This document shows, piece by piece, positions 16,949 through 24,716 of a DNA stretch of 64,000 nucleotides; position 1 is the first letter of the stretch; the number at the start of each line of letters is the position of its first letter. Source of the DNA: Planctomycetota bacterium (GTDB lineage: Bacteria > Planctomycetota > J058); NCBI GenBank assembly GCA_019636275.1, contig JAHBXY010000016.1:1-64000 (forward strand). The letters are read 5' to 3'. The translations under genes and the position numbers were made by a program. Below the pieces are notes generated by a model. It was not told the DNA's origin, did no database searches, and saw only the letters and a program-made list of their open reading frames with translations.

Positions 16949-17078
16949 CCGCGAGCGAGGCGAGGCCGCGGAGGCCGAGGTGAGGGGGGTGCGCGCGCGG
17001 GTCGTATCGATCTGCTGATCCTACGACCCGCGCGCGCCCCCCCTCACCCGGCATCCGCGGCCGCAGCCGTCGAGTACC
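16949..17078 (-). terminator. Structured 3' element, copy 1
   Basis: This element follows the TAG stop of the minus-strand glycosyltransferase. It is bounded by conserved flanks (gcatccgcggccgcagccgt at one end, gcgagcgaggcgaggccgcg at the other). Between them lies a long hairpin with 26-27-nt arms (16980-17006 with 17022-17047), one bulge and a 15-nt loop. A second copy with the same flanks but different stem sequence is at 22795-22912, also immediately after a TAG stop. It is probably a transcription terminator or a mobile REP-like palindromic element. Confidence 0.7.
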
Positions 17079-18260
17079 CTAAGCGGCGCGGAGGCGTGCC
17101 GGGGGGCTCTCGCCGTTCCGGTGCGCGCCGCCGTCGACCTCGTCGGCGAGGCGGGCCAGGCGCTCGCGCCGGGCGGCGAGCTTCGTCATGGGCTGCAGCC
17201 CCGCCGCCTCGAGCACCCGCGCCCAGCGGTAGGCCCAGTCGTGGCGCCGGAGCGAGTTGGCGACGTTGCGCCGGCGGATCGCCTCGACGCGGTCCGGGTC
17301 GGCGTCGAGCGCGTCGATCACGGCGGCCGGATCCGTCGTGCCGTAGGGCATGGGGACCACGGCGTCCTCCCAGCCGAAGTGCTCGTCGAACGAGGCGCAG
17401 CGCGGCGACTCGCCGATCAGCACGGCCCCGGCGGCGGCGCCCTCGTAGAAGCGGAACCCGACCTCCTGCTGGCCGCGGGTGTCCTCGGGCGCCGTGATCT
17501 TCGCCACGTTCGTCACGAAGTAGCGCGCGCGCTGGATCATGCCGGCGAGCTGGTCCCGGTGGTCCCGGAAGTCGTAGACGCGCGCCTGCCCGTCCATGGT
17601 GTCGAACAGGTACAGGAGCCCGCGCTCCCGGGCCAGCGCCTTGAGCGCCTCGTGGGTCACCGCCGAGCGGCGACCCATGTTGAACACGTCGATCGTCCGC
17701 TCAGGCGGCCGCGGGAAGGGGGAGAAGCGCAGCGTGTCGAGGCCGATCGGCAGGTAGGGGACGTGGCGCCCCAGCGCGGCCGACAGGGGCGCCGACGTCT
17801 GCTCCTGGCCGATGAACACGTGGTCGAACTGCGCCAGCATGGCCAGCTCGCCGGCGCGGTCAGGGATCGTGTGCGCCCACAGCTCGTCGATGTAGATGGC
17901 GGTGCGGCGGCAGCGCGCCCGCCAGGGGGCCAGGGGCCCGAGCAGGTACAGGTCCTGCGGGTTCTGGCAGGAGACGAACAGGAGGTCGTAGTCGCGGTCG
18001 ACCGGCGCCTCGCCGAAGGCCGCCAGGCGGCGCACCGCCGGCGCGACCCGGCCCAGCTTGCCCCAGATCGCCCGCTGGACGAGCCGCGGCGGGCCGCAGG
18101 GGCGCAGCGGGGCGACGACGTCGACGCGGTCGACCGCCGCGGTCACGTCCTCGAGCTCGGCGTTGCAGCCGCGCGACGGGCTGCGCACGAGGTTGCGCAG
18201 GGAGAAGACGAGGACCCGGGCGTCCGGGTCGCGGTGCACGTAGGTGGGGGGAGGCGTCAT
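17079..18260 (-). CDS. Glycosyltransferase, GT4/CgeB-like
   Basis: This 393-residue cytosolic glycosyltransferase is the last gene of the surface-glycan operon. It has the two-Rossmann GT-B layout. The N-terminal half has DLLFVSCQNPQDLYLLGP, and the C-terminal half has IDVFNMGRRSAVTHEAL and the nucleotide-sugar region GFRFYEGAAAGAVLIGESP (about residues 275-295), which matches the glycosyl-transferase group 1 family containing CgeB-like proteins. The ATG immediately follows the RfbF stop (TAGATG). It probably adds one sugar to the repeat unit; donor and acceptor are unknown. The 3' end runs directly into structured element copy 1. Confidence 0.78.
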   Translation of the reverse strand: MTPPPTYVHRDPDARVLVFSLRNLVRSPSRGCNAELEDVTAAVDRVDVVAPLRPCGPPRLVQRAIWGKLGRVAPAVRRLAAFGEAPVDRDYDLLFVSCQNPQDLYLLGPLAPWRARCRRTAIYIDELWAHTIPDRAGELAMLAQFDHVFIGQEQTSAPLSAALGRHVPYLPIGLDTLRFSPFPRPPERTIDVFNMGRRSAVTHEALKALARERGLLYLFDTMDGQARVYDFRDHRDQLAGMIQRARYFVTNVAKITAPEDTRGQQEVGFRFYEGAAAGAVLIGESPRCASFDEHFGWEDAVVPMPYGTTDPAAVIDALDADPDRVEAIRRRNVANSLRRHDWAYRWARVLEAAGLQPMTKLAARRERLARLADEVDGGAHRNGESPPARLRAA

Positions 18261-19076
18261 CTACGCCGCCGCCCGCGTCTCGGTCGCCGGCGCCTCGGGG
18301 CGCCGCTCGTCACCCCACACGCGCCAGGGCGGGGCGTCGCTGGACCAGAGCCGCTCGAGGAGCAGCTTGTCGCGGAGCGTGTCCATGCACTGCCAGAAGC
18401 CGTCGTGGCGGTAGGCCATGAGCTGCCCCTCGCGGGCGAGCCGCTCCATGGGCTCGCGCTCCCACTGGGTGTCGTCGCCGGCGATGTAGTCGATCACCTC
18501 CGGCTCGAGGACGAAGAACGCCCCGTTGATCCAGCCCTCGGCCGTCTGCGGCTTCTCGCTGAAGTCGGTCACGCGGTCGCCGTCGAGCACCAGGTGCCCG
18601 AAGCGCGCCGGCGGGCGCACGGCCGTGACCGTGGCCAGCTTCCCGTGGCTGCGGTGGTAGTCGAGGAGCCGGCCGATGTCGATGTCCGCCACCCCGTCGC
18701 CCCAGGTGAGCATGAACGTCTCGCCGCCGAGGAACGGCCGCAGGCGCCGGATCCGCCCGCCCGTGTTCGTCGTCAGGCCCGTGTCGATGAGCCGGACGGA
18801 CCAGTCCTCGCTCGCCGGCCCGTGCCGCACGACCTCGCCGCGGGTGTGGACGGTCAGGTTCGACTGCAGCGCCGCATAGTCGAGCATGTAGCGCTTGATC
18901 GCGTCGCCCTTGTAGCCGAGCGCCACGGCGAAGTCGCGGAAGCCGTGGTGGGCGTAGATCTTCATGATGTGCCAGAGGATCGGCTTGCCGCCGATCTCGA
19001 TCATGGGCTTGGGCTTGGTCTCGGTCTCCTCCGCGAAGCGGGTCCCGAGGCCCCCGGCGAGGATCGCAACCTTCAC
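18261..19076 (-). CDS. rfbF: Glucose-1-phosphate cytidylyltransferase
   Basis: This 271-residue nucleotidyltransferase makes CDP-glucose, the entry to CDP-3,6-dideoxyhexoses and related branched sugars. It has the signature AILAGGLGTRF (residues 4-14), KPKPMIEIGGKPILWHIMKIY, the LTWGDGVADIDI acidic motif, and the family-specific FGHLVLDGDRVTDFSEKP and GFWQCMDTLRDK. The start is GTG at 19076, chosen because AGGAGG lies just upstream and it sets the beta-strand at residue 2. Its start overlaps the stop of the preceding gene (GTGA). It could supply the sugar processed by the methyltransferases at 4.9-7.4 kb, by inference. Confidence 0.9.
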   Translation of the reverse strand: MKVAILAGGLGTRFAEETETKPKPMIEIGGKPILWHIMKIYAHHGFRDFAVALGYKGDAIKRYMLDYAALQSNLTVHTRGEVVRHGPASEDWSVRLIDTGLTTNTGGRIRRLRPFLGGETFMLTWGDGVADIDIGRLLDYHRSHGKLATVTAVRPPARFGHLVLDGDRVTDFSEKPQTAEGWINGAFFVLEPEVIDYIAGDDTQWEREPMERLAREGQLMAYRHDGFWQCMDTLRDKLLLERLWSSDAPPWRVWGDERRPEAPATETRAAA

Positions 19077-20563
19077 CTCGTCCACTCCTCCTCTGCGCCA
19101 CGTCCCGGCGCGACCGCCCCGGGCGCAAGCGGAGGACCACCGTCGCGCCGCCGCGCCGCCGCCGCCGCCGCAGGCGTCACCGCGAGCGGGACGGGCGTGA
19201 CCTCCGGGTGCCCGTCCCCAGGCGGCGCGGGAATTCCGGCGCGCACGACGCCGAGGCGCCGCAGGGCCCCCCGGCCGCGCAGGAGGCCGCCCAGGCCGCC
19301 CAGCGCCATGATCGCCATGGGGTTGAGCATGGCGTTCAGGAGGTTGTCGATGGTGTACAAGGCGCAAAGCGCGGCCAGCGCCGCCACCGGCGCGACCTCC
19401 GGCCGCGACCACAGGCGCGCCGGGACGCGGCGCACGAACATCACGACGGGGAGGCTGGTCGCCACGAGGAAGGCCACGAGGCCGACGACGCCGTTCTGGC
19501 CGAACTTGATGATCCACCAGCCGTCCGTGACGGTCTCGGCGTTGCCCCGCTTGGAGGTGATCTGGCTGCGACCCCAGCCTGCCCAGCCGAGCAGCGGGCG
19601 CTCCTTGGCCTTGTCGGCCAGGAGCGTCTCGTTGTGCAGGCGGAACTCGACCGACTGCACGCGGTCCTCGGGCGCGACCGCGCGCAGGGCCGCGATCAGG
19701 TCCTCGCCGGTCCAGGCGTTGGTCGCCCGGAGCGACACGTAGACCGGCGCCACGACGAGCAGCGCGCCCAGGACGACCCCCCGGCCGGTGGCGCGCGCGT
19801 GGGTCAGCGCGGCGGCGCCCAGCGCCAGGAGGAACAGGGCGCCGAGCGAGCGGCAGAGGAGCGTCGTCAGCGCCACGCCGACGAGCATGAGCACCCACAG
19901 CGGGCGGCGCAGGACGCCGGTCGACCACAGCCAGGCGCCGGTGAGCGTCGCCGCGGCCATCCACATGGCCGTGGCCAGGCCGTGCTGCAGGAAGGCCATC
20001 GGCCGCCAGCCGCCCAGGCGGTAGACCTGCGAGAACTGGTGCTGGTGCCCGCCGTAGACCCAGTTGTGGAGCTGCGGGCTGAGACGGGCCTCGATCAGGC
20101 AGAACGGGGCGTAGATGATGCCCGCCACGAGGACCGCGAGGGCGAGCTGGCGCAGCCCCTCGCGGTCGCTGAAGTAGAGCCGCCCGAGCAGGTACGGCGG
20201 CGCGAAGATGAGCCCGCGGTAGAGGACCGCCGAGAGGCCGTCGTAGACGCCGAGCTGGTTGCTGATCGAGCTGAAGAGCGGGGTGATCACGACGGCCGCC
20301 ATGGGCAGGTCGACGAGGCCCGGGCGGAAGGCGGCCAGCCGCCGCAGGTCGAGCAGGCAGAGCGCGCCGAAGATGCCGATGCCGATCGACAGGCCGCGGT
20401 CGAGGTGCGGCAGCACCCCGACCATGGGGAACCGGCCCTGGGGGAGGAACATCCAGCCGAGGATGTAGGCGGCGAGGATCGCGCGCCGGATGGGCATGAT
20501 CAAGAACAGCGCGGCGGCGGCCAGCGGGTAGGCGCAGAGGGCCAGGAGCGCCTGCGCGGTCAC
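19073..20563 (-). CDS. O-antigen polymerase/ligase-like membrane protein
   Basis: This 496-residue inner-membrane protein has about 10-12 transmembrane helices and resembles the Wzy/WaaL family, which polymerises or ligates surface polysaccharide in the periplasm. A periplasmic loop of about 60 residues contains NETLLADKAKERPLLGWAGW, reminiscent of the conserved R..LW..G...I loops of O-antigen ligases. The last ~60 residues are a low-complexity Ala/Pro/Arg cytoplasmic tail. GTGA overlaps join it to the APH-like gene before it and rfbF after it. Assignment as ligase or polymerase cannot be made from sequence. Confidence 0.75.
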   Translation of the reverse strand: MTAQALLALCAYPLAAAALFLIMPIRRAILAAYILGWMFLPQGRFPMVGVLPHLDRGLSIGIGIFGALCLLDLRRLAAFRPGLVDLPMAAVVITPLFSSISNQLGVYDGLSAVLYRGLIFAPPYLLGRLYFSDREGLRQLALAVLVAGIIYAPFCLIEARLSPQLHNWVYGGHQHQFSQVYRLGGWRPMAFLQHGLATAMWMAAATLTGAWLWSTGVLRRPLWVLMLVGVALTTLLCRSLGALFLLALGAAALTHARATGRGVVLGALLVVAPVYVSLRATNAWTGEDLIAALRAVAPEDRVQSVEFRLHNETLLADKAKERPLLGWAGWGRSQITSKRGNAETVTDGWWIIKFGQNGVVGLVAFLVATSLPVVMFVRRVPARLWSRPEVAPVAALAALCALYTIDNLLNAMLNPMAIMALGGLGGLLRGRGALRRLGVVRAGIPAPPGDGHPEVTPVPLAVTPAAAAAARRRDGGPPLAPGAVAPGRGAEEEWTR

Positions 20564-21546
20564 TGGCGCTCCAGGGCCTCGGTGAGCTGCGCCCACAGCG
20601 CCTCGACGCCGAGCACCCAGCGGCGCGGCTCGATGCAGCCGAGGTCCTGGCCCGCCGCGCCGAGGGCGGCCAGGACGTTGCCGCGGGCGTCGTCGAGGGC
20701 GCAGCCGAGGGCCCAGCACTGCCGCTCGAGCTCGCGCTGGAGGAGGCGGCCCGGCGCGCGCAGGCTCTCGGCGAGCCGCAGCAGGTCGATGAGGGCGTGG
20801 CCGTCGACGCGCGAGCCGCGCCAGTCGATCAGCACGAACGGCAGCGCCGGCGCGCGGGTGCGCCACCAGGCGCCGGCCGGCCAGCGCAGCACGTTGCCGC
20901 GCCACAGGTCGTTGTGGGTCAGCGCGACGGCCGGGCGCCAGCGCCCCGTCTCCAGCCTGATAAGTGCCGTGCGCGCGCCGGAGCGCACCTCGGCCGAGAG
21001 GCGCGGGTCGCGCGCGACCGCCTCGAGCGGGGCGGCGAAGCGCTCGACGACCTCCGCCGGCGACGCCTCGCGCCGCGTCAGGCGCACGGCCTCGTAGAGC
21101 CAGTCGAGGAGCGGCCCGCGCAGGCGGGCGCGGACCGGCAGCCAGCGCCAGCGCGCGTCGGGCAGCGGGCGGCAGAGGGGGTAGGCGGCGTACGTGCGCT
21201 CGCCGTCGTCGACGACCGCCAGGGGCTCGAGCAGGACGTCGCCCAGGCGCGGGCCGAGCGCCGCCCGGGCCGTGGCGGCGCGGGCGACCTCGCGCCGGAC
21301 GAGGTCGAGGTGCTCGCCGCCGGCGCGCGACGCGCTGCACTGGACGACGCCGCGCGGGCGGCCGCGCTCGTCGCGGACGAGGAGCGTCGTGACCGAGTCG
21401 GCGAGCGGGCCGCGCGGCCAGCCGGCGGTCAGGCCGCCGAACCCGCCGGCCGGCGCGAAGGCCGGGGCCAGCGCGTCGCGCAGGAGGCGCGTGGTCTCGG
21501 CCGGGTCGACCGCGGCCTGCGCGGTGGTCGTCGCCGGGGCGCTCAC
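20560..21546 (-). CDS. Aminoglycoside-phosphotransferase-like kinase
   Basis: This 328-residue soluble protein has the APH/choline-kinase fold. The catalytic Brenner loop is THNDLWRGNVL (about residues 208-218) and the metal-binding DFG-equivalent is IDWRGSRVDG (about 237-246). An N-lobe with TTLLVRDERGRPRGVVQC precedes it. Embedded by GTGA overlaps between a GT2 gene and a polymerase/ligase, it most likely phosphorylates a sugar or lipid-linked glycan rather than an antibiotic. This is contextual inference. No resistance role is suggested. Confidence 0.75.
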   Translation of the reverse strand: MSAPATTTAQAAVDPAETTRLLRDALAPAFAPAGGFGGLTAGWPRGPLADSVTTLLVRDERGRPRGVVQCSASRAGGEHLDLVRREVARAATARAALGPRLGDVLLEPLAVVDDGERTYAAYPLCRPLPDARWRWLPVRARLRGPLLDWLYEAVRLTRREASPAEVVERFAAPLEAVARDPRLSAEVRSGARTALIRLETGRWRPAVALTHNDLWRGNVLRWPAGAWWRTRAPALPFVLIDWRGSRVDGHALIDLLRLAESLRAPGRLLQRELERQCWALGCALDDARGNVLAALGAAGQDLGCIEPRRWVLGVEALWAQLTEALERQ

Positions 21547-22556
21547 GCGGCCACGCGCCCCGGCGCGGCGGCGCCCTTGTACTCGATCAGCTCGCGGCGG
21601 GCGCCGGTGAGGCGCCGGCGGTGGAAGCGCAGGACGCCCTGGAGCTCGGGCAGCTTGCCCAGGACGGTGAACGCGGCGTAGGCGGCGGCGTCGGCGCGCG
21701 AGCGGCCGCGCCGGCGCACGCGGGCGTAGACCCGGGCGGCGCAGGCGGGGTAGGCCAGGCCGAGGAGCAGGCTCCCGCCGAGGGTGAGCGGGGCGCCGCC
21801 GAGGGCCACGGCCGGGAGCACGGCGCCCCACAGGACCGCGCGCCGCGCCTCGCGCACCCAGTGACGCTCGGGGCCGGCCCCGTGCAGGTGGGCGCCCTCG
21901 GCGTAGGCATGGCCGGCCCGCACGGTGCGCCGCCACCACTGGCCGAAGCGGGTCATCGCGGCGTCGTGCACGACCATCTCCGCGCCGATCCGCGCCACGC
22001 GCCAGCCGCGCCGGCGCACGCGCAGGCACAGCTCCGGCTCCTCGCCGGCGATCAGGTCGGCGCGGAACCACCCGGCCTCGCGGAGCGCCTCCACCCGGAC
22101 GAGCGCGTTGCCGGTGGAGGCCGGGATGTCGCCGAGCGGGCCGTCCCACTCGATGTCCATCAGGCGGTTGTAGACCGTCGCCCGCGGGTGGCGCTCGCGC
22201 GTGCGCCCGCACACGACGCCCAGCCGCGGGTCGGCCGCCATGGCCGCCGCGCCGGCCTCGAGCCAGCCCGGGTGGACCTCGCAGTCGCCGTCGACGAGCT
22301 GCACGAGCTCCAGGTCCGGGTGGCGCTCGAGCAGCCGGAACAGCCCCGCGTTGCGCGCCCGGGCCGCCGTGAACGGCACGCTCATGTCGAGCGCGACGAC
22401 CTCCGCGCCGAGCCGCCGCGCCGCCGCCGGGCTGCCGTCGGTCGACCCCGAGTCGACGTAGACCAGCGGCCGCCCGGCGCCGCGGACGCTCTCGAGACAG
22501 CGCACCAGGCGCGCGCCCTCGTTGCGGCCGATCACGACGACGCCGAGCTCGGACAT
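21543..22556 (-). CDS. Family 2 glycosyltransferase
   Basis: This 337-residue inverting glycosyltransferase has the GT-A fold. Motifs are VVVIGRNEGARLVRCLESV (residues 5-23), VYVDSGSTDGS (about 33-43), the DxD metal site in VQLVDGDCEV (about 88-97), and GEEPELCLRVRRRG (about 170-183), containing the catalytic-base ED/ExxL-type region. Hydrophobic segments near residues 240-275 suggest membrane association. It is the first gene of the five-gene operon and probably initiates or extends the repeat unit. Donor sugar is unknown. Confidence 0.85.
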   Translation of the reverse strand: MSELGVVVIGRNEGARLVRCLESVRGAGRPLVYVDSGSTDGSPAAARRLGAEVVALDMSVPFTAARARNAGLFRLLERHPDLELVQLVDGDCEVHPGWLEAGAAAMAADPRLGVVCGRTRERHPRATVYNRLMDIEWDGPLGDIPASTGNALVRVEALREAGWFRADLIAGEEPELCLRVRRRGWRVARIGAEMVVHDAAMTRFGQWWRRTVRAGHAYAEGAHLHGAGPERHWVREARRAVLWGAVLPAVALGGAPLTLGGSLLLGLAYPACAARVYARVRRRGRSRADAAAYAAFTVLGKLPELQGVLRFHRRRLTGARRELIEYKGAAAPGRVAA

Positions 22557-22794
22557 CAGCAGGATCTCCCGGTGGACTTCCCGTTTCGACGAGCCTTCGG
22601 TCGCGGGCAGCGGGCCTCACGCCCGGTTCGGCCGCGCCCGAACCTCCAGGCCGCCGCCATCACTCAGGACACACCACACGCCCGCCGGTGGTGAGCGCTT
22701 CGATCGGAGCCGCGACGCCCGACCGACCTCCCGCGCACGCCAGCCACATCGCGCTTTCGCGCTGGTGACCGCCTTCGATCGGAGCCGCGAGCGA
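22557..22794. other. Upstream region of the glycan operon with short direct repeats
   Basis: This stretch holds the promoter side of the minus-strand glycan operon. The 17-base motif ttcgatcggagccgcga occurs near 22698 and again near 22783, the second copy running into structured element copy 2. No convincing gene or clear -35/-10 pair was found. Confidence 0.5.
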
Positions 22795-22912
22795 GGCGAG
22801 GCCGTGGAGGCCGAGGTGGGGCGGCGCGCGCGCGGGCGACGACGTATCGGCATACTTCGAGCCCGCGCGCGCGCCGCCCCACCCGGCATCCGCGGCCGCA
22901 GCCGTCGCAGTA
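22795..22912 (-). terminator. Structured 3' element, copy 2
   Basis: The same flanks as copy 1 enclose a perfect 23-bp stem (22815-22837 with 22861-22883) and a 23-nt loop. It sits immediately after the TAG stop of the cysteine-tailed protein gene. Stem and loop sequence differ from copy 1 while pairing is preserved, which supports selection on the structure. It may act as a terminator, also separating that gene from the downstream glycan operon. Confidence 0.7.
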
Positions 22913-23305
22913 CTAAGGGCAGGCTTCGCCCAGGCACCGGACGCAGCCGAACCCGTCGCAGGGGCACGCGGTGGCGCTGGTCCAGGACAGGTCGTCCTCG
23001 CAGGCGACGAGCTCGACCGTGTCGACGACCAGGTCCTGGCGGGCCGTGTCGCCCAGGGCCGAGACGAGCGCGGCGTCCTCCTCGGAGAGGCGCACGCGCA
23101 CGAGGAGCGGCTCGCAGGGCTCGGCGAGCGCCTCCTGGCAGCGGCGGACGAGGTCGTCGAGCACCGCGCCGCCGGCGCCGGCCGCGGCGAGGGCCTCGAC
23201 CAGCTCGCAGTCCACGCCGCCCTGGCGCACGGCGGCCACCGCGCGCCCGACCGCCTCGCCGGCGCGGCCCGGCTGCCCGAGGACGAGGATCGTCATCTCC
23301 CGCAC
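22913..23305 (-). CDS. Small protein with cysteine-rich C-terminal tail, unknown
   Basis: This 130-residue protein has an alpha/beta N-terminal part ([22 protein letters not shown]) and ends in a cluster of five cysteines, [16 protein letters not shown], preceded by two isolated cysteines. The tail could bind Fe-S or zinc. The GTG start begins 1 nt after the GAPDH stop, so the two genes form an operon. It may be a redox partner or regulator of the GAPDH-like enzyme. No family was recognised. Confidence 0.6.
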   Translation of the reverse strand: MREMTILVLGQPGRAGEAVGRAVAAVRQGGVDCELVEALAAAGAGGAVLDDLVRRCQEALAEPCEPLLVRVRLSEEDAALVSALGDTARQDLVVDTVELVACEDDLSWTSATACPCDGFGCVRCLGEACP

Positions 23306-23306
23306 G

Positions 23307-24362
23307 TCACACCTCGCTGAAGAGGAAGGGGTCCAGCGCCGCGACCCGGCGCTCGTAGGTCTCGGGGTCGATGAGCCACAGCGTCGCGGCCACCGAGGAG
23401 AGGAGCGAGTTGCCGTCCTGCGGCGTGAAGCAGGCGCCGACGACCTCGCGGCCGCCGCGGACGGCCAGCGAGTCGACCGGGACGACCGTCTGGCTGAGGA
23501 TCCGCCCGTAGAGCCCGTGGTCGCGGCCGAACGAGAAGACGCGGTTCGCCGAGCGCTTGCGCGTCAGCGCCACGTACGGGTTCTGCCGCAGGCGCGCCTT
23601 GACCTCGTCGAGGGTGATCGCCTCGTCCAGCGTGAGGCTGAACCAGAGCGTGTGCATGTACTGCGTCGGCATCTTGACCACCGACGACCACAGCGGCAGG
23701 TCGAGCCCGAGCGTGGCGAACAGGCCGTGCGCGTCGTGGGCGTGGTGGGTGCCGAAGCGGGCGTCGTCGTGCTTGCCGATCGTCGGGGCGGCGACGAACT
23801 CCTCGTCCTGGCTGACGTCGTTGGCGCGGCGCATGCAGACGAAGCGCGCGTCCTCGAGGTGCGCGCGGCCGTCGGCGTCGAGGGCGAGGGCGCGCACGAG
23901 CGCGGCGATGTTGTGGGTGTTGCAGGAGACGACGTGCAGGAAGCGGTCCTCGCCGGGGACCAGGGCGCGGTCGTTGACCCCGCGGGCGTAGGGCTTGCCG
24001 AACCCGTGCTCGGAGCCCTGGGCGAGGAACCCGCGCGGCCCCTGGGCCCGCTCGTACCAGCGGCGCTTGTTCTCCAGGCCGGCCGGCGTGCAGTCGACGA
24101 CGACGGTGGCCCGGTCGATCGCCTCCTGCGCCTCGAGGCGCGGGGCGTGGCCGAGGGCGTGGAACTCGGCCCAGCGGTCCGCGTCGGTCGCCAGGCGCGC
24201 GCCCGCGCGGATCAGCGCGTCGAGCTTGCCCTTCTCCTCGGCGATCGGCGTGCGCTTGTGGAAGGTGACCTCGTCGATACCCAGCGCGTCGCGGTTGCGG
24301 GCCAGCATGGCGATCAGCGGCTCGCCGATCGTGCCGGTGCCGAGGACGTGGACGACGTTCAC
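23307..24362 (-). CDS. Archaeal-type (type II) glyceraldehyde-3-phosphate dehydrogenase
   Basis: This 351-residue enzyme probably oxidises glyceraldehyde-3-phosphate with NAD(P). It has the N-terminal Rossmann motif [25 protein letters not shown] (about residue 95), and the catalytic cysteine in HVVSCNTHN (about 143-151), matching the SCNT motif of archaeal GAPDH. Further matches are [11 protein letters not shown] and [13 protein letters not shown]. The start is GTG at 24362 with GGAGGG upstream. Type II GAPDH is scarce in bacteria, so transfer is possible, though its base composition matches its neighbours. It is divergent from korAB, hinting at a shared central-carbon or redox theme. Confidence 0.78.
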   Translation of the reverse strand: MNVVHVLGTGTIGEPLIAMLARNRDALGIDEVTFHKRTPIAEEKGKLDALIRAGARLATDADRWAEFHALGHAPRLEAQEAIDRATVVVDCTPAGLENKRRWYERAQGPRGFLAQGSEHGFGKPYARGVNDRALVPGEDRFLHVVSCNTHNIAALVRALALDADGRAHLEDARFVCMRRANDVSQDEEFVAAPTIGKHDDARFGTHHAHDAHGLFATLGLDLPLWSSVVKMPTQYMHTLWFSLTLDEAITLDEVKARLRQNPYVALTRKRSANRVFSFGRDHGLYGRILSQTVVPVDSLAVRGGREVVGACFTPQDGNSLLSSVAATLWLIDPETYERRVAALDPFLFSEV

Positions 24363-24716
24363 GAGGTGGTTCCCTCCTGGCGCGTGGTTCGGGAGTGGTT
24401 CGGCGGTCGCGGCAGGGAGGAGCAACATGCGGTCCACGTGGAGGTTCGCCACACCCGGGCGCCGCTGGCCTGGCCGCCCGGGGGCGTTCTCCCGGGGTTG
24501 GGGGAGGTTCCGCAGGTCCTGCTCACGGCGCTGCACCTGCACGGCGCCGCCTGGACCGACCCGGACGATCACGCGCACGCGGGGGCGCGAGGTGACGTCG
24601 TCGAGGCGCGTTCGAAAGTCGTTGCGCTGAGTGCGAAGTGCCGTAAGCTACACGGCTTGGGCGCGCGGGGCGGGGCGCGGGACGCCTCCTCCGCCGCCCG
24701 GTTCAGGAGTGAGCGG
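24363..24716. other. Divergent intergenic region, GAPDH / korAB
   Basis: This 354-bp gap between divergent operons contains no supported gene. It holds the korAB promoter (24622-24649) and the SD AGGAG (24705-24709) for korA, plus the SD of the GAPDH gene at the other end. Confidence 0.55.
24622..24649 (+). promoter_or_regulatory. Putative korAB promoter (TTGCGC-N16-TAAGCT)
   Basis: A -35-like TTGCGC (24622-24627) and a -10-like TAAGCT (24644-24649) are separated by 16 bp, in a locally less GC-rich patch 68 bp upstream of the korA ATG. Spacing and hexamers fit a housekeeping sigma factor. Confidence 0.5.

Noticed and set aside
20560..21546. Antibiotic-resistance kinase
   Set aside because: It shares the APH fold, but its overlap with glycan genes on both sides points to sugar or lipid phosphorylation.
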